From: Streptomyces sp. NBC_01197
GTDB taxonomy: Bacteria; Actinomycetota; Actinomycetes; Streptomycetales; Streptomycetaceae
Assembly (NCBI RefSeq): GCF_036010505.1
Contig: NZ_CP108569.1
Span: forward strand, 2,916,001 to 2,980,000
Length of the DNA: 64,000 nucleotides
Direction: 5' to 3'
The position numbers and the translations under genes are program-made. The notes beneath the pieces are model-generated. The model did no database searches and was not told the origin of the DNA. It worked only from the letters and a program-made list of their open reading frames with translations. Positions 8,648 through 18,237 of this stretch are shown one piece after another. Position 1 is the first letter of the stretch, and every line of letters starts with the position of its first letter.

Positions 8648-9772
8648 GTGCGCGAGAGTGCCGACGAACGCCATGACCGACTGCTCGAGTTCGTACGGGA
8701 GCAGGGATCGGCCCGCGTCTCCGATCTCGCGGCGCAGCTCGGCGTCTCCCCGGTCACAGTCCGGCGGGACGTCGAGACACTGGCGGAACGCGGCCTGCTC
8801 GACCGGGTGCACGGCTCGGTCTCCTGGCCGCAGTCCGCGGCAGCCGCAGTCGGCACGGCGGCACCGCCCGGAGGCAGCGGCCTGGTTCTCGGGCTGCTGG
8901 TCCCCTCGGCGACGTACTACTTCGCCGAAGTGATCAGAGGCGCCCACGACGCGGCCGCACAGGCCGGCGCACGGCTGATCCTGCGGATCTCCGACTACCG
9001 CCCCAAGGAGGACAAGGCCCGCGCCCAGGGTCTGCTTGCGGCGGGTGCCGAGGGACTGCTGATCGCGCCGGGCTGGCAGGCCGCGGGCGACCAAGCGGCG
9101 TACGGCGACTGGATGTCCGGGCTGCCCGTGCCTGCCGTGCTCCTGGAACGGCAGCCTGCCCTGGGCAGTCCCCTCGACGACATGGACCGGGTCTGTTCCG
9201 ACCACGGGCACGGGGTGCTGCTGGCCGTGCGCCATCTGATCCGCCTCGGCCACGGCGCACCGTTGCTGGTCGCGCGCACGGACAGCCCGACCGCGCTCGC
9301 GGTACGGACCGGCTACGACGAGGCACTGAGTGCGCTGGGCCTGGAGCAGCCGCACCCCGTGATCGATTCAGTGCCGGCCGAACTCGACCGGAGCCGCTTC
9401 GAGGACGCCGTACGGACCGTGCAGGCCGCGGTGGCCACCGGGGACGTGACGGCGGCCCTGGTCCACAACGACGTGGATGCCATCCATCTGGTGCAGCGCT
9501 TGGCCGAGCTGGGCGTACGTGTGCCGGAGGATCTGGCCCTGGTCGCCTACGACGACGAGGTGGCCGCACTCGCGGACACTCCGCTCACCGCGGTGGCTCC
9601 GCCGAAGCGCCAGGTCGGGCTGTACGGGACCCGGATGCTGGTCGAGCGGCTGAGCACGGGACCGCGCAGCCGGACACCGGAACGTCAGGAGCAGGAGGAG
9701 CCGGGCCAGCACATGGCGCTGCTGCCCAGGCTGCACGTACGGATTTCCTGCGGGGCCGCCGCACCCCGGTAG
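8648..9772 (+). CDS. hybrid transcriptional regulator: DeoR-type HTH plus LacI-type sugar-binding domain
   Basis: This is a 374-residue regulator. Residues 1-60 form a DeoR-type winged helix (RHDRLLEFVREQGSARVSDL, VSPVTVRRDVETLAERGLL, RVHG). From about residue 75 it has a LacI/GalR-type periplasmic-binding fold: GLVLGLLVPSATYYFAEVIR, GAEGLLIAPGW, RVPEDLALVAYDDE and TPLTAVAPPKRQVG. The ligand is probably a sugar or oligosaccharide released by this locus. The start is GTG with GAGGGGG about 9 nt upstream. It lies between the DUF2264 gene and the ABC transporter, both of which have AATGATCGAA operators in front, so it is the likely local repressor. The ligand cannot be read from the sequence. 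Confidence 0.9.
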   Translation: MRESADERHDRLLEFVREQGSARVSDLAAQLGVSPVTVRRDVETLAERGLLDRVHGSVSWPQSAAAAVGTAAPPGGSGLVLGLLVPSATYYFAEVIRGAHDAAAQAGARLILRISDYRPKEDKARAQGLLAAGAEGLLIAPGWQAAGDQAAYGDWMSGLPVPAVLLERQPALGSPLDDMDRVCSDHGHGVLLAVRHLIRLGHGAPLLVARTDSPTALAVRTGYDEALSALGLEQPHPVIDSVPAELDRSRFEDAVRTVQAAVATGDVTAALVHNDVDAIHLVQRLAELGVRVPEDLALVAYDDEVAALADTPLTAVAPPKRQVGLYGTRMLVERLSTGPRSRTPERQEQEEPGQHMALLPRLHVRISCGAAAPR

Positions 9773-9936
9773 GCGGAGGGGGCCCAGCGAGCGGCGGAGC
9801 GCGGGCACGGACCCGGGCACGGACACGGGCACGGACACGGGGGAACCAGGCACAGGATTCACCGCGACCCAGAGGGATTCCACCGGCCTTCCACGGGTTC
9901 CAGCCCGTCCGGATTTCGATAACACTCTGATCTTTT

Positions 9937-9946
9937 TTCGATCATT
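9937..9946. promoter_or_regulatory. operator copy upstream of the ABC transporter operon
   Basis: TTCGATCATT (the complement of AATGATCGAA) lies about 90 nt before the solute-binding protein. It sits in an AT-rich patch that is unusual for this genome. A TTGACT -35-like hexamer follows at 9960-9965, with a weak -10 (AAGGAT) 17 nt on. It has the same word as the cluster in front of the DUF2264 and regulator genes, which supports a shared regulon. Confidence 0.7.
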
Positions 9947-10030
9947 CAATCTTTCGCTCTTGACTTCGGTCATTGCGGGGCCAAGGATCACGGCCAACGT
10001 CAATGTCGCCGCTAGCTCAGGAGTCTCACT

Positions 10031-11350
10031 GTGAGCCGCAGTTGGAGCAGAACGACCATTTCCATAGCCGGCGCCGCCACTGCACTGGCCGTCCTCACGG
10101 CCTGCGGCAGCAGCGGCGACGACTCCGCGAAGAGCACGGACGGCAAGCCCGTGGCCATCACGTTCTGGGGCTGGGCCAAGGGCTCCAAGGAGACCGTGGA
10201 CGCGTTCAACGCCTCGCACAAGAACATCCACGTGAAGTACGAGGAGATCCCGTCCGGCAACGCCGGCGGCTACGCCAAGATCTCCAACGCGGTCAAGGCG
10301 GGCAACGCCCCCGACCTGGTCTCCATCGAGTACCCCCAGCTGCCGGAGTACGTCAGCCAGGGCGCGCTCCAGGACATCAGCAAGTACATGACCGACGACG
10401 TCAAGAAGAAGTTCCTGCCGCAGGCCGTCGACCAGACCACGCTGGGCGGCAAGAACTGGGCCGTCCCGTTCGACGCGTCGCCGCAGGCCTTTTACTACCG
10501 CAAGGACCTGTTCAGCAAGTACGGAATCGCGGTACCCAAGACCTGGGACGACTTCCGCAAGGCCGCGGAGAAGATCAAGAAGGCCGACAAGAAGGCCCGG
10601 ATCGGCACCTTCTTCCCTGACGACCCGACCACCTTCGAGGCGATGGCCTGGCAGGCCGGCGCCCAGTGGTTCAAGGCGGACGGGGACACCTGGAAGGTCA
10701 ACACCACGGACGCCGCCACCAACAAGGTCGCCGACTACTGGCAGGGGCTGATCAAAGACGACCTGATCCGCTCGCAGGCCTCCTTCAGCCCGGAGTGGAC
10801 CAACTCCCTCAAGAGCGGCGGCACCATCGGGTACCTCGGCGCCGCCTGGGGTGCCGGAGTCCTGAAGTCCACGCTGCCCGAGCAGAAGGGCAAGTGGGCC
10901 ATCGCCCCGATGCCGACCTGGGACGGACAGGCCGCCAGCGGCATGCTCGGTGGCTCCACCTGGGCCGTGACCAAGGACAGCAAGCACGCCGACGCGGCAG
11001 TCGAGTTCGCCAAGTGGATGTCGACCACGCAGGACGGCATCAAGGCCCGTATCTCTTCGGGCACTTCCAGCGCCTACCCGGCCGCGACCGAACTGCTGCC
11101 CGCCGCAAAGAAGGCCTTCGATGCCTCGTACTACGGCGGCCAGGACATCTACCAGCTGTTCGGCACCGCAGCAGCCTCGATCAAGCAGGGCTGGACCTGG
11201 GGTCCGGCGACCGGCACCACGAACACCGCGATCAAGGACCAGTTCGGCAAGGTCGCCGGCGGTGGCTCCACGATCAGCGGCTCGGTCAAGGCCGGCCATG
11301 ATGCGACCATTCAGGAACTGAAGAAGCGCGGACTGAAGGTCGAGGGCTGA
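10031..11350 (+). CDS. ABC transporter sugar-binding lipoprotein
   Basis: This is a 439-residue family 1 extracellular solute-binding protein. The signal sequence has a lipobox LTAC with lipidated C25, then a GSSGDDS linker. The mature part starts KPVAITFWGWAKGSKETVDAF and has the usual NAPDLVSIEYPQLPEYV and GKWAIAPMPTW segments. It would deliver a sugar or oligosaccharide to the two permeases that follow 4 bp downstream. The start codon is GTG. No ATP-binding subunit is encoded nearby; Streptomyces CUT1 transporters generally share the ATPase MsiK, so that is the expected partner. The substrate is not known and is presumably the product of the DUF2264/beta-helix proteins. Confidence 0.93.
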   Translation: MSRSWSRTTISIAGAATALAVLTACGSSGDDSAKSTDGKPVAITFWGWAKGSKETVDAFNASHKNIHVKYEEIPSGNAGGYAKISNAVKAGNAPDLVSIEYPQLPEYVSQGALQDISKYMTDDVKKKFLPQAVDQTTLGGKNWAVPFDASPQAFYYRKDLFSKYGIAVPKTWDDFRKAAEKIKKADKKARIGTFFPDDPTTFEAMAWQAGAQWFKADGDTWKVNTTDAATNKVADYWQGLIKDDLIRSQASFSPEWTNSLKSGGTIGYLGAAWGAGVLKSTLPEQKGKWAIAPMPTWDGQAASGMLGGSTWAVTKDSKHADAAVEFAKWMSTTQDGIKARISSGTSSAYPAATELLPAAKKAFDASYYGGQDIYQLFGTAAASIKQGWTWGPATGTTNTAIKDQFGKVAGGGSTISGSVKAGHDATIQELKKRGLKVEG

Positions 11351-11354
11351 CGGT

Positions 11355-12242
11355 ATGAAGGCCCGCACCCGCGCCGCCGCAATCCTGCTGACCCCGTTCT
11401 ACGTCCTGTTCACCGCTGTGATGCTGGTGCCGATCGGATACGCGGTCTGGCTCAGCCTCTTCACCGAGAAGCAGTCGGGACTTGGGTTCGGCGGCTCCGA
11501 GTCCGTGTTCTCGGGTCTCGACAACTACGCGGCGGCGCTGGGTGACCGGGCCTTCCGCGAGGGCTTCGGTGTACTGCTCGGATACTGCGTCATCTACATC
11601 CCCCTGATGGTCTGCGGCGCCCTCGCACTCGCACTGCTCCTGGACTCCGCGCTGGCCCGCGCCAAGCGCTTCTTCCAGCTCGCGCTCTTCCTGCCGCACG
11701 CCGTTCCCGGCATCATCGCGGCGCTGATCTGGGTCTACCTCTACACACCCGGACTGAGCCCGGTGGTCTCCGCGATGCACTCGGGTGGCATCGGCTTCAA
11801 CTTCTTCTCCTCGTCGGGTGCTCTCCCCTCCGTCGTCAACATCGCACTGTGGGAGTGGCTCGGCTACAACATGGTGATCTTCTACGCCGCCCTGCAGGCC
11901 ATTGATCGCTCGGTTCTCGAAGCGGCCACGGCGGACGGCGCCGGCGGCTGGCGCACCGCCCTCAGCATCAAACTCCCGCTGATCCGCGCCTCTGTCGTGA
12001 TGGTCGCGCTGTTCACCATCATCGGTTCGCTCCAGCTGTTCACCGAGCCGCTGATCCTCAACAGCGGCGCCGGGTCCGCCGTCTCCTCCACCTGGACACC
12101 GAACATGTACGCGTACACCGCAGCTTTCTCCCGCAACGACTACGGGCTCGCGGCGTCCGCCTCCGTCCTCCTGGCTCTCACCGCCGCACTGCTCTCGTTC
12201 CTCGTCACCCGCTTCACCGGCCGCAAGGGGAAGAACGCATGA
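11355..12242 (+). CDS. ABC sugar transporter permease 1 (MalF/UgpA-like)
   Basis: This is a 295-residue inner-membrane permease with about six hydrophobic segments. The EAA loop is EAATADGAGGWRTALSIKLPLI at about residues 192-213, which couples to the ATPase. It starts 4 bp after the binding-protein stop and its own stop overlaps the second permease (ATGA). The N-terminus (RAAAILLTPFYVLFTAVMLV) is typical of the MalF/UgpA side of carbohydrate importers. The partner ATPase is expected to be an unlinked MsiK-type protein. Confidence 0.93.
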   Translation: MKARTRAAAILLTPFYVLFTAVMLVPIGYAVWLSLFTEKQSGLGFGGSESVFSGLDNYAAALGDRAFREGFGVLLGYCVIYIPLMVCGALALALLLDSALARAKRFFQLALFLPHAVPGIIAALIWVYLYTPGLSPVVSAMHSGGIGFNFFSSSGALPSVVNIALWEWLGYNMVIFYAALQAIDRSVLEAATADGAGGWRTALSIKLPLIRASVVMVALFTIIGSLQLFTEPLILNSGAGSAVSSTWTPNMYAYTAAFSRNDYGLAASASVLLALTAALLSFLVTRFTGRKGKNA

Positions 12243-13096
12243 GCCCCCGCCCGGCAGCCAAGAACCGCTGGCTCTCGAAAACCGCGGTCAACGGCGCGCT
12301 GATCCTCGCCGTCGTCTACATGCTCTTCCCGCTCATCTGGCTGGTCACCGCCTCCACCAAGGACACCGGCGGGCTGCTCTCCGGCAACGCCTTCTCGTTC
12401 AAGGGCTTCAACCTCGGGCAGAACCTCTCCGACCTGGCCTCCTACGGTGGCGGCGTCTACTTCCGCTGGTACGGGAACAGCCTGCTGTACGCGGGTGTGG
12501 GCGCCGTCCTCTGCTCACTGATCTGCGTCGCCGCCGGATACGCCTTCGACAAGTACGAGTTCCGGGGCAAGGAGAAACTCTTCGGGCTCGTCCTGCTCGG
12601 CGTACTGGTCCCCACCACCGCACTCGCGCTGCCGATGTACCTGCTGGCCAGCAAGATCGGCATCGTCAACACCTACTGGTCGGTGCTGATCCCGGTCCTG
12701 GTGAACCCCTTCGGCGTCTACCTCGCCCGGGTCTTCAGCGCCGGCTACATACCGAATGAGGCGCTGGAGGCAGCCCGCATCGACGGGGCCGGTGAGCTGC
12801 GGACCTTCTGGTCCATCGGTATGCCCATGATGATGCCGGGGTTCGTGACGATCTTTCTTTTCCAGTTCACGGCGATCTGGAACAACTTCTTCCTCCCCCT
12901 GGTCATGCTCTCGGACCGTGATCTCTTCCCCTTGAGCCTCGGCCTGTACTCGTGGAACACCAACACCCATGGCGAGCCGAGCTTCTATCCGCTCGTGGTC
13001 ATCGGCTCCCTCCTCGCCGTCATCCCCCTGATCGTCGCCTTCGTCTCCCTCCAGCGGCACTGGAAGGCCGGCCTGACCGCGGGAAGCGTCAAATGA
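12239..13096 (+). CDS. ABC sugar transporter permease 2 (MalG/UgpE-like)
   Basis: This is a 285-residue permease with about six membrane spans and the EAA loop EALEAARIDGAGELRTFWSI at about residues 178-197. It overlaps the first permease by four bases (ATGA), so the two are translationally coupled. Its own stop overlaps an ATG (13093) in frame with the downstream dehydrogenase. The C-terminal SLQRHWKAGLTAGSVK is the usual carbohydrate-permease ending (a QRxxxxGLTxGAVK-like motif). Confidence 0.93.
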   Translation: MSPRPAAKNRWLSKTAVNGALILAVVYMLFPLIWLVTASTKDTGGLLSGNAFSFKGFNLGQNLSDLASYGGGVYFRWYGNSLLYAGVGAVLCSLICVAAGYAFDKYEFRGKEKLFGLVLLGVLVPTTALALPMYLLASKIGIVNTYWSVLIPVLVNPFGVYLARVFSAGYIPNEALEAARIDGAGELRTFWSIGMPMMMPGFVTIFLFQFTAIWNNFFLPLVMLSDRDLFPLSLGLYSWNTNTHGEPSFYPLVVIGSLLAVIPLIVAFVSLQRHWKAGLTAGSVK

Positions 13097-13320
13097 CCAC
13101 CGCCGAGCGGCCACCGACCATCGCAGTCCGGACCGGACCAGTCCTGGCTGGACCAGCCCTGTCCATTCCAGTACTGGGTGGATCGTCCGGGCCGACTCCG
13201 ACGAGGCCGTCGCCGGCCAAGCCGACTCCGCCCAAGCCGACACAGACCGGGCCGACACAGACCGGGCCGACTCCTACCGGGCTGCGCCCGGAGCAACTGA
13301 GAAGGAGCACTGGGACCACC

Positions 13321-14349
13321 ATGCACCACGCCACTGACAATCGGCCGGGCGTCCTGCTTGCGATGGCTCCGGGCATCGTGGAGCGCCTTTTCGCCGAGCG
13401 TCATCACGTCCGGCTCACCACCCTGGCGCGTACGGACAGCCGACTCGTCGCTCACGATCTGGCGAGACCCACGGCCGAGGTCGCCGCGGCTCTCGCCGAG
13501 GCCGAAGTCCTCTTCACCTGCTGGGGCGCGACCCCGCTCACCCGCCGGATCCTGGACTCCGCACCCCGGTTGCGCGCCGTCGTCCACGCGGCCGGGTCAG
13601 TCAAACACCACATCACCGAGGCATGCTGGGAGCGCGGCATCACCGTCGCTTCGGCCGCCGCGGCCAATGCGCTGCCCGTGGCCGAGTACACCCTCGCCGC
13701 GATCCTGCTCGCCAACAAGCGTGTCCTGCAGTCCGCTTACCGGTACCGCGCGATGCGCGGCGACCACGACTGGCGGGACGAACTGGACGGCGCCGGCAAC
13801 TACCGGCGCACCGTCGGCATCATCGGCGCCTCCCGGATCGGCCGACGGGTGATCGAACTGCTGCGCCCCTTCGATCTGCGGGTCCTGCTGTACGACCCGT
13901 ACGTCGATGCGGCAGAAGCCGCCGCGCTCGGTGTGGAGCCGGTGCCGCTGGACGAACTGTGTGCCCGCAGCGACGTCGTCAGTGTGCACGCCCCGCAGCT
14001 TCCCGCTACCCGGCACATGATCGGAGTCCGTCAGCTGGCCGCGATGCGGGACGGTACGACGCTGATCAACACGGCCCGCGGCTCGCTGATCGACGAGGAG
14101 GCGCTAGTTCCGGAACTGGCGAGCGGGCGGCTGCACGCGGTGCTCGATGTGACGGATCCAGAGACCCCGTACGCGGATTCACCGCTCTACGACCTGCCGA
14201 ACGTCCTGCTGACCCCGCATGTCGCGGGGTCGCTCGGCGGCGAGCTGCACCGGATGGCGGACCAGGCTCTGGACGAACTCGAACGCTACGCGTCGGGGCA
14301 GGAGTTCGCGGATCCCGTGCTTCCGTCGGACCTGACGCACTCGGCCTGA
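13321..14349 (+). CDS. D-isomer-specific 2-hydroxyacid dehydrogenase family protein
   Basis: This gives a 342-residue NAD-dependent dehydrogenase when started at MHHATDNRPG. The Rossmann motif is TVGIIGASRIGRRVIE (GxSxxG rather than GxGxxG) at about 161-176. The catalytic Arg lies in NTARGSLIDEEAL, with DVTDPE next and His in LTPHVAGS. It probably processes an acid derived from the imported sugar. The start is uncertain. AAGGAG lies 13 nt before 13321, which is long. An in-frame ATG at 13093 overlaps the permease stop (ATGA) with GGAAG at good spacing, and would add a 76-residue Pro/Thr-rich repeat tail. The downstream hairpin is shared with convergent groEL. Confidence 0.85.
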   Translation: MHHATDNRPGVLLAMAPGIVERLFAERHHVRLTTLARTDSRLVAHDLARPTAEVAAALAEAEVLFTCWGATPLTRRILDSAPRLRAVVHAAGSVKHHITEACWERGITVASAAAANALPVAEYTLAAILLANKRVLQSAYRYRAMRGDHDWRDELDGAGNYRRTVGIIGASRIGRRVIELLRPFDLRVLLYDPYVDAAEAAALGVEPVPLDELCARSDVVSVHAPQLPATRHMIGVRQLAAMRDGTTLINTARGSLIDEEALVPELASGRLHAVLDVTDPETPYADSPLYDLPNVLLTPHVAGSLGGELHRMADQALDELERYASGQEFADPVLPSDLTHSA

Positions 14350-14450
14350 CCGGCGGCCCGAGCCCGCAGACCCGAGCCCGCAGACCCGAGCCGGGAGACC
14401 CGGATCCGGTGACTCGAATCCGGAGACCCGAGCCCGGCCCCGTAACCACC

Positions 14451-14491
14451 GAGGCCCGGCACCCCCTCGAAGTGAAGGGGTGCCGGGCCTC
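14451..14491. terminator. bidirectional terminator between the dehydrogenase and groEL
   Basis: A perfect 15-bp stem (14451-14465 with 14477-14491, GAGGCCCGGCACCCC) has an 11-nt loop. It lies between the convergent dehydrogenase and groEL genes, so it can serve both. The preceding 14350-14400 spacer holds 14-bp repeats of CGAGCCCGCAGACC. Confidence 0.85.
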
Positions 14492-14511
14492 AAGCGTGCG
14501 TGGTGTCAGCC

Positions 14512-16143
<1,632 letters not shown>

Positions 16144-16246
16144 TCAGTCCTCTCAAAAACGAACTGCGCCCCCAGTGCCCGTCACTCGGTGTGCGAACAC
16201 AGCAGATGCGGGGCCAGGGGCGCAGATCAAGAAATACGTCGGTGAA

Positions 16247-16555
16247 TTACTTCTCGACGATCGCGAGCACGTCGCGAGCCGAGAGGACGAGGTACTCCTC
16301 GCCGTTGTACTTCACCTCGGTGCCGCCGTACTTGCTGTACAGCACGACATCGCCGGCCTTGACGTCAAGCGGAAGACGCTCGCCGTTCTCGAAGCGGCCC
16401 GGGCCCACGGCCAGGACGACGCCCTCCTGGGGCTTCTCCTTGGCGGTGTCCGGAATGACCAGGCCGGAGGCCGTGGTCTGCTCGGCGTCGAGCGGCTGGA
16501 CCACAATGCGGTCCTCGAGCGGCTTAATGGCAACCTTGGAGCTGGTTGTCGACAC
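16247..16555 (-). CDS. groES: 10-kDa co-chaperonin GroES
   Basis: This is a 102-residue co-chaperonin with [10 protein letters not shown] near the N-terminus, the mobile loop around [19 protein letters not shown] and the [21 protein letters not shown] segment. A GTG start ([12 protein letters not shown]) is chosen because GGGAG lies 8 nt before it and family similarity begins there; the longer frame is unsupported. It caps the GroEL ring. It is the first gene of a heat-inducible operon with two CIRCE elements. Confidence 0.97.
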   Translation of the reverse strand: MSTTSSKVAIKPLEDRIVVQPLDAEQTTASGLVIPDTAKEKPQEGVVLAVGPGRFENGERLPLDVKAGDVVLYSKYGGTEVKYNGEEYLVLSARDVLAIVEK

Positions 16556-16654
16556 GATCCGGTCTCCCCCTTCGGAGATCTCACGGGGTGAACTGTCTGA
16601 GTGGCGACCGGATGGATCCGTCGTCGCGGGTGCCGGACCGGCCCGTCGCCATAT

Positions 16655-16681
16655 TTGGCACTCTCCCGTGGGGAGTGCCAG
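16655..16681. promoter_or_regulatory. CIRCE operator 1 (HrcA site), groES proximal
   Basis: TTGGCACTC, 9 nt and GAGTGCCAG form a CIRCE inverted repeat with the canonical 9-nt spacer. It is slightly degenerate from TTAGCACTC-N9-GAGTGCTAA. It lies between the -10 region and the groES start, as expected for an HrcA roadblock. Confidence 0.92.
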
Positions 16682-16688
16682 AACTGAG

Positions 16689-16716
16689 ACTAGGACGGCA
16701 GTTAGCACTCGGTCAA
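16689..16716 (-). promoter_or_regulatory. groES-groEL1 promoter (vegetative sigma type)
   Basis: On the minus strand, TTGACC (16716-16711) is followed by 16 nt and CCTAGT (16694-16689). The -35 overlaps CIRCE 2, and CIRCE 1 lies just downstream of the -10. The placement between two HrcA sites supports the call; the -10 is weak. Confidence 0.65.
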
Positions 16717-16728
16717 GCGGAGTGCCAA
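16702..16728. promoter_or_regulatory. CIRCE operator 2 (HrcA site), overlapping the -35 region
   Basis: TTAGCACTC, 9 nt and GAGTGCCAA form a near-perfect CIRCE with the canonical spacer. The -35 hexamer of the predicted groES promoter sits in its spacer, so HrcA bound here would block RNA polymerase. Confidence 0.94.
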
Positions 16729-16865
16729 TCTGCTCCGGCCATGTCGCCTTCCTCCTGCGCCTCTCGTCCGTCCAGTGCCTCGCCCCTCCAGTAGTTCACC
16801 CCTGCTCCCTGCCCTCCGCCCCTTGCCGCCTGTCCCCCTCAATGAACGGACAGCCATCGCCCACA

Positions 16866-18101
16866 ATGGCGATCACCCACAATGGACAGGTGACCGATCT
16901 CGACGCCTTCACCGCGCTGTTCACCGATGAGGGCGCGGCCCTGCTCGCATCCCTGCGGGAGTACGACCCCGCACAGGAGCTGGCCGTCGCCACCCGGTTG
17001 CGCCGCACGTACCCCACCGAGTTGGTCTCCGCCGCCCTGGCCCAGGCTCGGCTGAGGCAGCGGGCGGTGCCGAAATTCGGCGCGGACGACGCGTACCGGA
17101 TGTTCTTCACGCCCAACGGCGTGGAGCAGTCCACCCGTAAATCCGTCGCCGAGTACCGCGCCCGCCGCTTCGCCGAGCTGGGCGTACGCAGCGTCGCTGA
17201 CCTGTGCTGCGGCATCGGCGGGGACGCCCTGGCGCTCGCCCGCGCCGGGATCTCCGTACTGGCGGTCGACCGCGACCCGCTGACGGCCGAAGTCGTACGA
17301 GCCAACGCCGGCGCCCTCGGGCTGAGCAGCCTGATCGAGGTGCGGTGCACGGATGTGGCGGAGGTCGGCACGGACTCGTACGACGCTGTCTTCGCCGACC
17401 CGGCACGGCGTGGCGGCCGCGGCCGGATCTTCAACCCCGAGGCGTACTCACCGCCGCTGTCCTGGGCTGTCGGCGCGGTGGCCGACCGCCCGGTGTCCGG
17501 CGGGTCGCCCCGGGCAGCGGGAGCCATCAAGATCGCTCCCGGCATCCCGCACGAGATGATCCCCGACAGCGCCGAGGCCGAGTGGATCTCCGACGGCGGC
17601 GACGTCAAGGAAGCGGTGCTCTGGTTCGGCACGGATCCGGGGGCGCGCCGCGCCACGCTGCTTCCTTCGGGGGCCACCCTCACCGGCCGCGGACTCCCCA
17701 ACCCCGCCGTACGCGCACTGGGCCGGTATCTGTACGAACCGGACGGCGCCGTCATCCGCGCCCACCTCGTCGCCGAGGTCGCCGAGGAACTCGGCGGCGG
17801 GCTGATCGACGAGACCATCGCCTACGTCACAGCGGACGAACTGCGCCCCACCCCGTATGCGAGGGCCTACGAGATCACGGACGAGCTCCCCTTCGGCCTG
17901 AAAAAACTGAAGGCCCTGCTGCGCGAGCGGGAGGTCGGCAACCTCACCGTCAAGAAGCGCGGCTCCGCAGTCGAACCGGAAGAGGTACGACGCAGAGTCA
18001 AGCCGCAGGGGCCGAACGCGGCCACCGTGATCCTCACCCGCGTCGCCGGCGCGCCGACGATGCTGATCGGACAGCCTGCGGGCCCCCCATCGAACCCCTG
18101 A
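16866..18101 (+). CDS. class I SAM-dependent methyltransferase with THUMP-like C-terminal domain
   Basis: This is a 411-residue protein. The N-terminal helical part is followed by a Rossmann methyltransferase core with VADLCCGIGGDALALARAG (SAM motif I) at about 114-132, AVDRDPLTAEVVRANA (motif II) and YDAVFADPARRGGRGRIFNP (DPxR substrate motif). The C-terminal part (GLKKLKALLREREVGNLTVKKRGSAV) is the THUMP-like domain seen in actinobacterial homologues. The target, probably a nucleic acid, is not known. The start is uncertain: ATGs at 16842 and 16866 and a GTG at 16890 are in frame, and none has a strong ribosome binding site. It is divergent from groES. Confidence 0.85.
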   Translation: MAITHNGQVTDLDAFTALFTDEGAALLASLREYDPAQELAVATRLRRTYPTELVSAALAQARLRQRAVPKFGADDAYRMFFTPNGVEQSTRKSVAEYRARRFAELGVRSVADLCCGIGGDALALARAGISVLAVDRDPLTAEVVRANAGALGLSSLIEVRCTDVAEVGTDSYDAVFADPARRGGRGRIFNPEAYSPPLSWAVGAVADRPVSGGSPRAAGAIKIAPGIPHEMIPDSAEAEWISDGGDVKEAVLWFGTDPGARRATLLPSGATLTGRGLPNPAVRALGRYLYEPDGAVIRAHLVAEVAEELGGGLIDETIAYVTADELRPTPYARAYEITDELPFGLKKLKALLREREVGNLTVKKRGSAVEPEEVRRRVKPQGPNAATVILTRVAGAPTMLIGQPAGPPSNP

Positions 18102-18237
18102 CGGAGCCGGGCACTGCGATTCCGTACCTCTGGTCTGGCACTCTCCTCTTCCGCAGGTCCTCTCCGTCAGACCCTCTACCTCAGGCCCTCTTCGGTGAGG
18201 TGCTCTCCCTCAGGCCTTCTTCCGCGGCCCCTCTCCC

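Noticed and set aside
9368..11368. 666-residue minus-strand frame across the solute-binding protein
   Set aside because: Antisense shadow of an evident lipoprotein gene.
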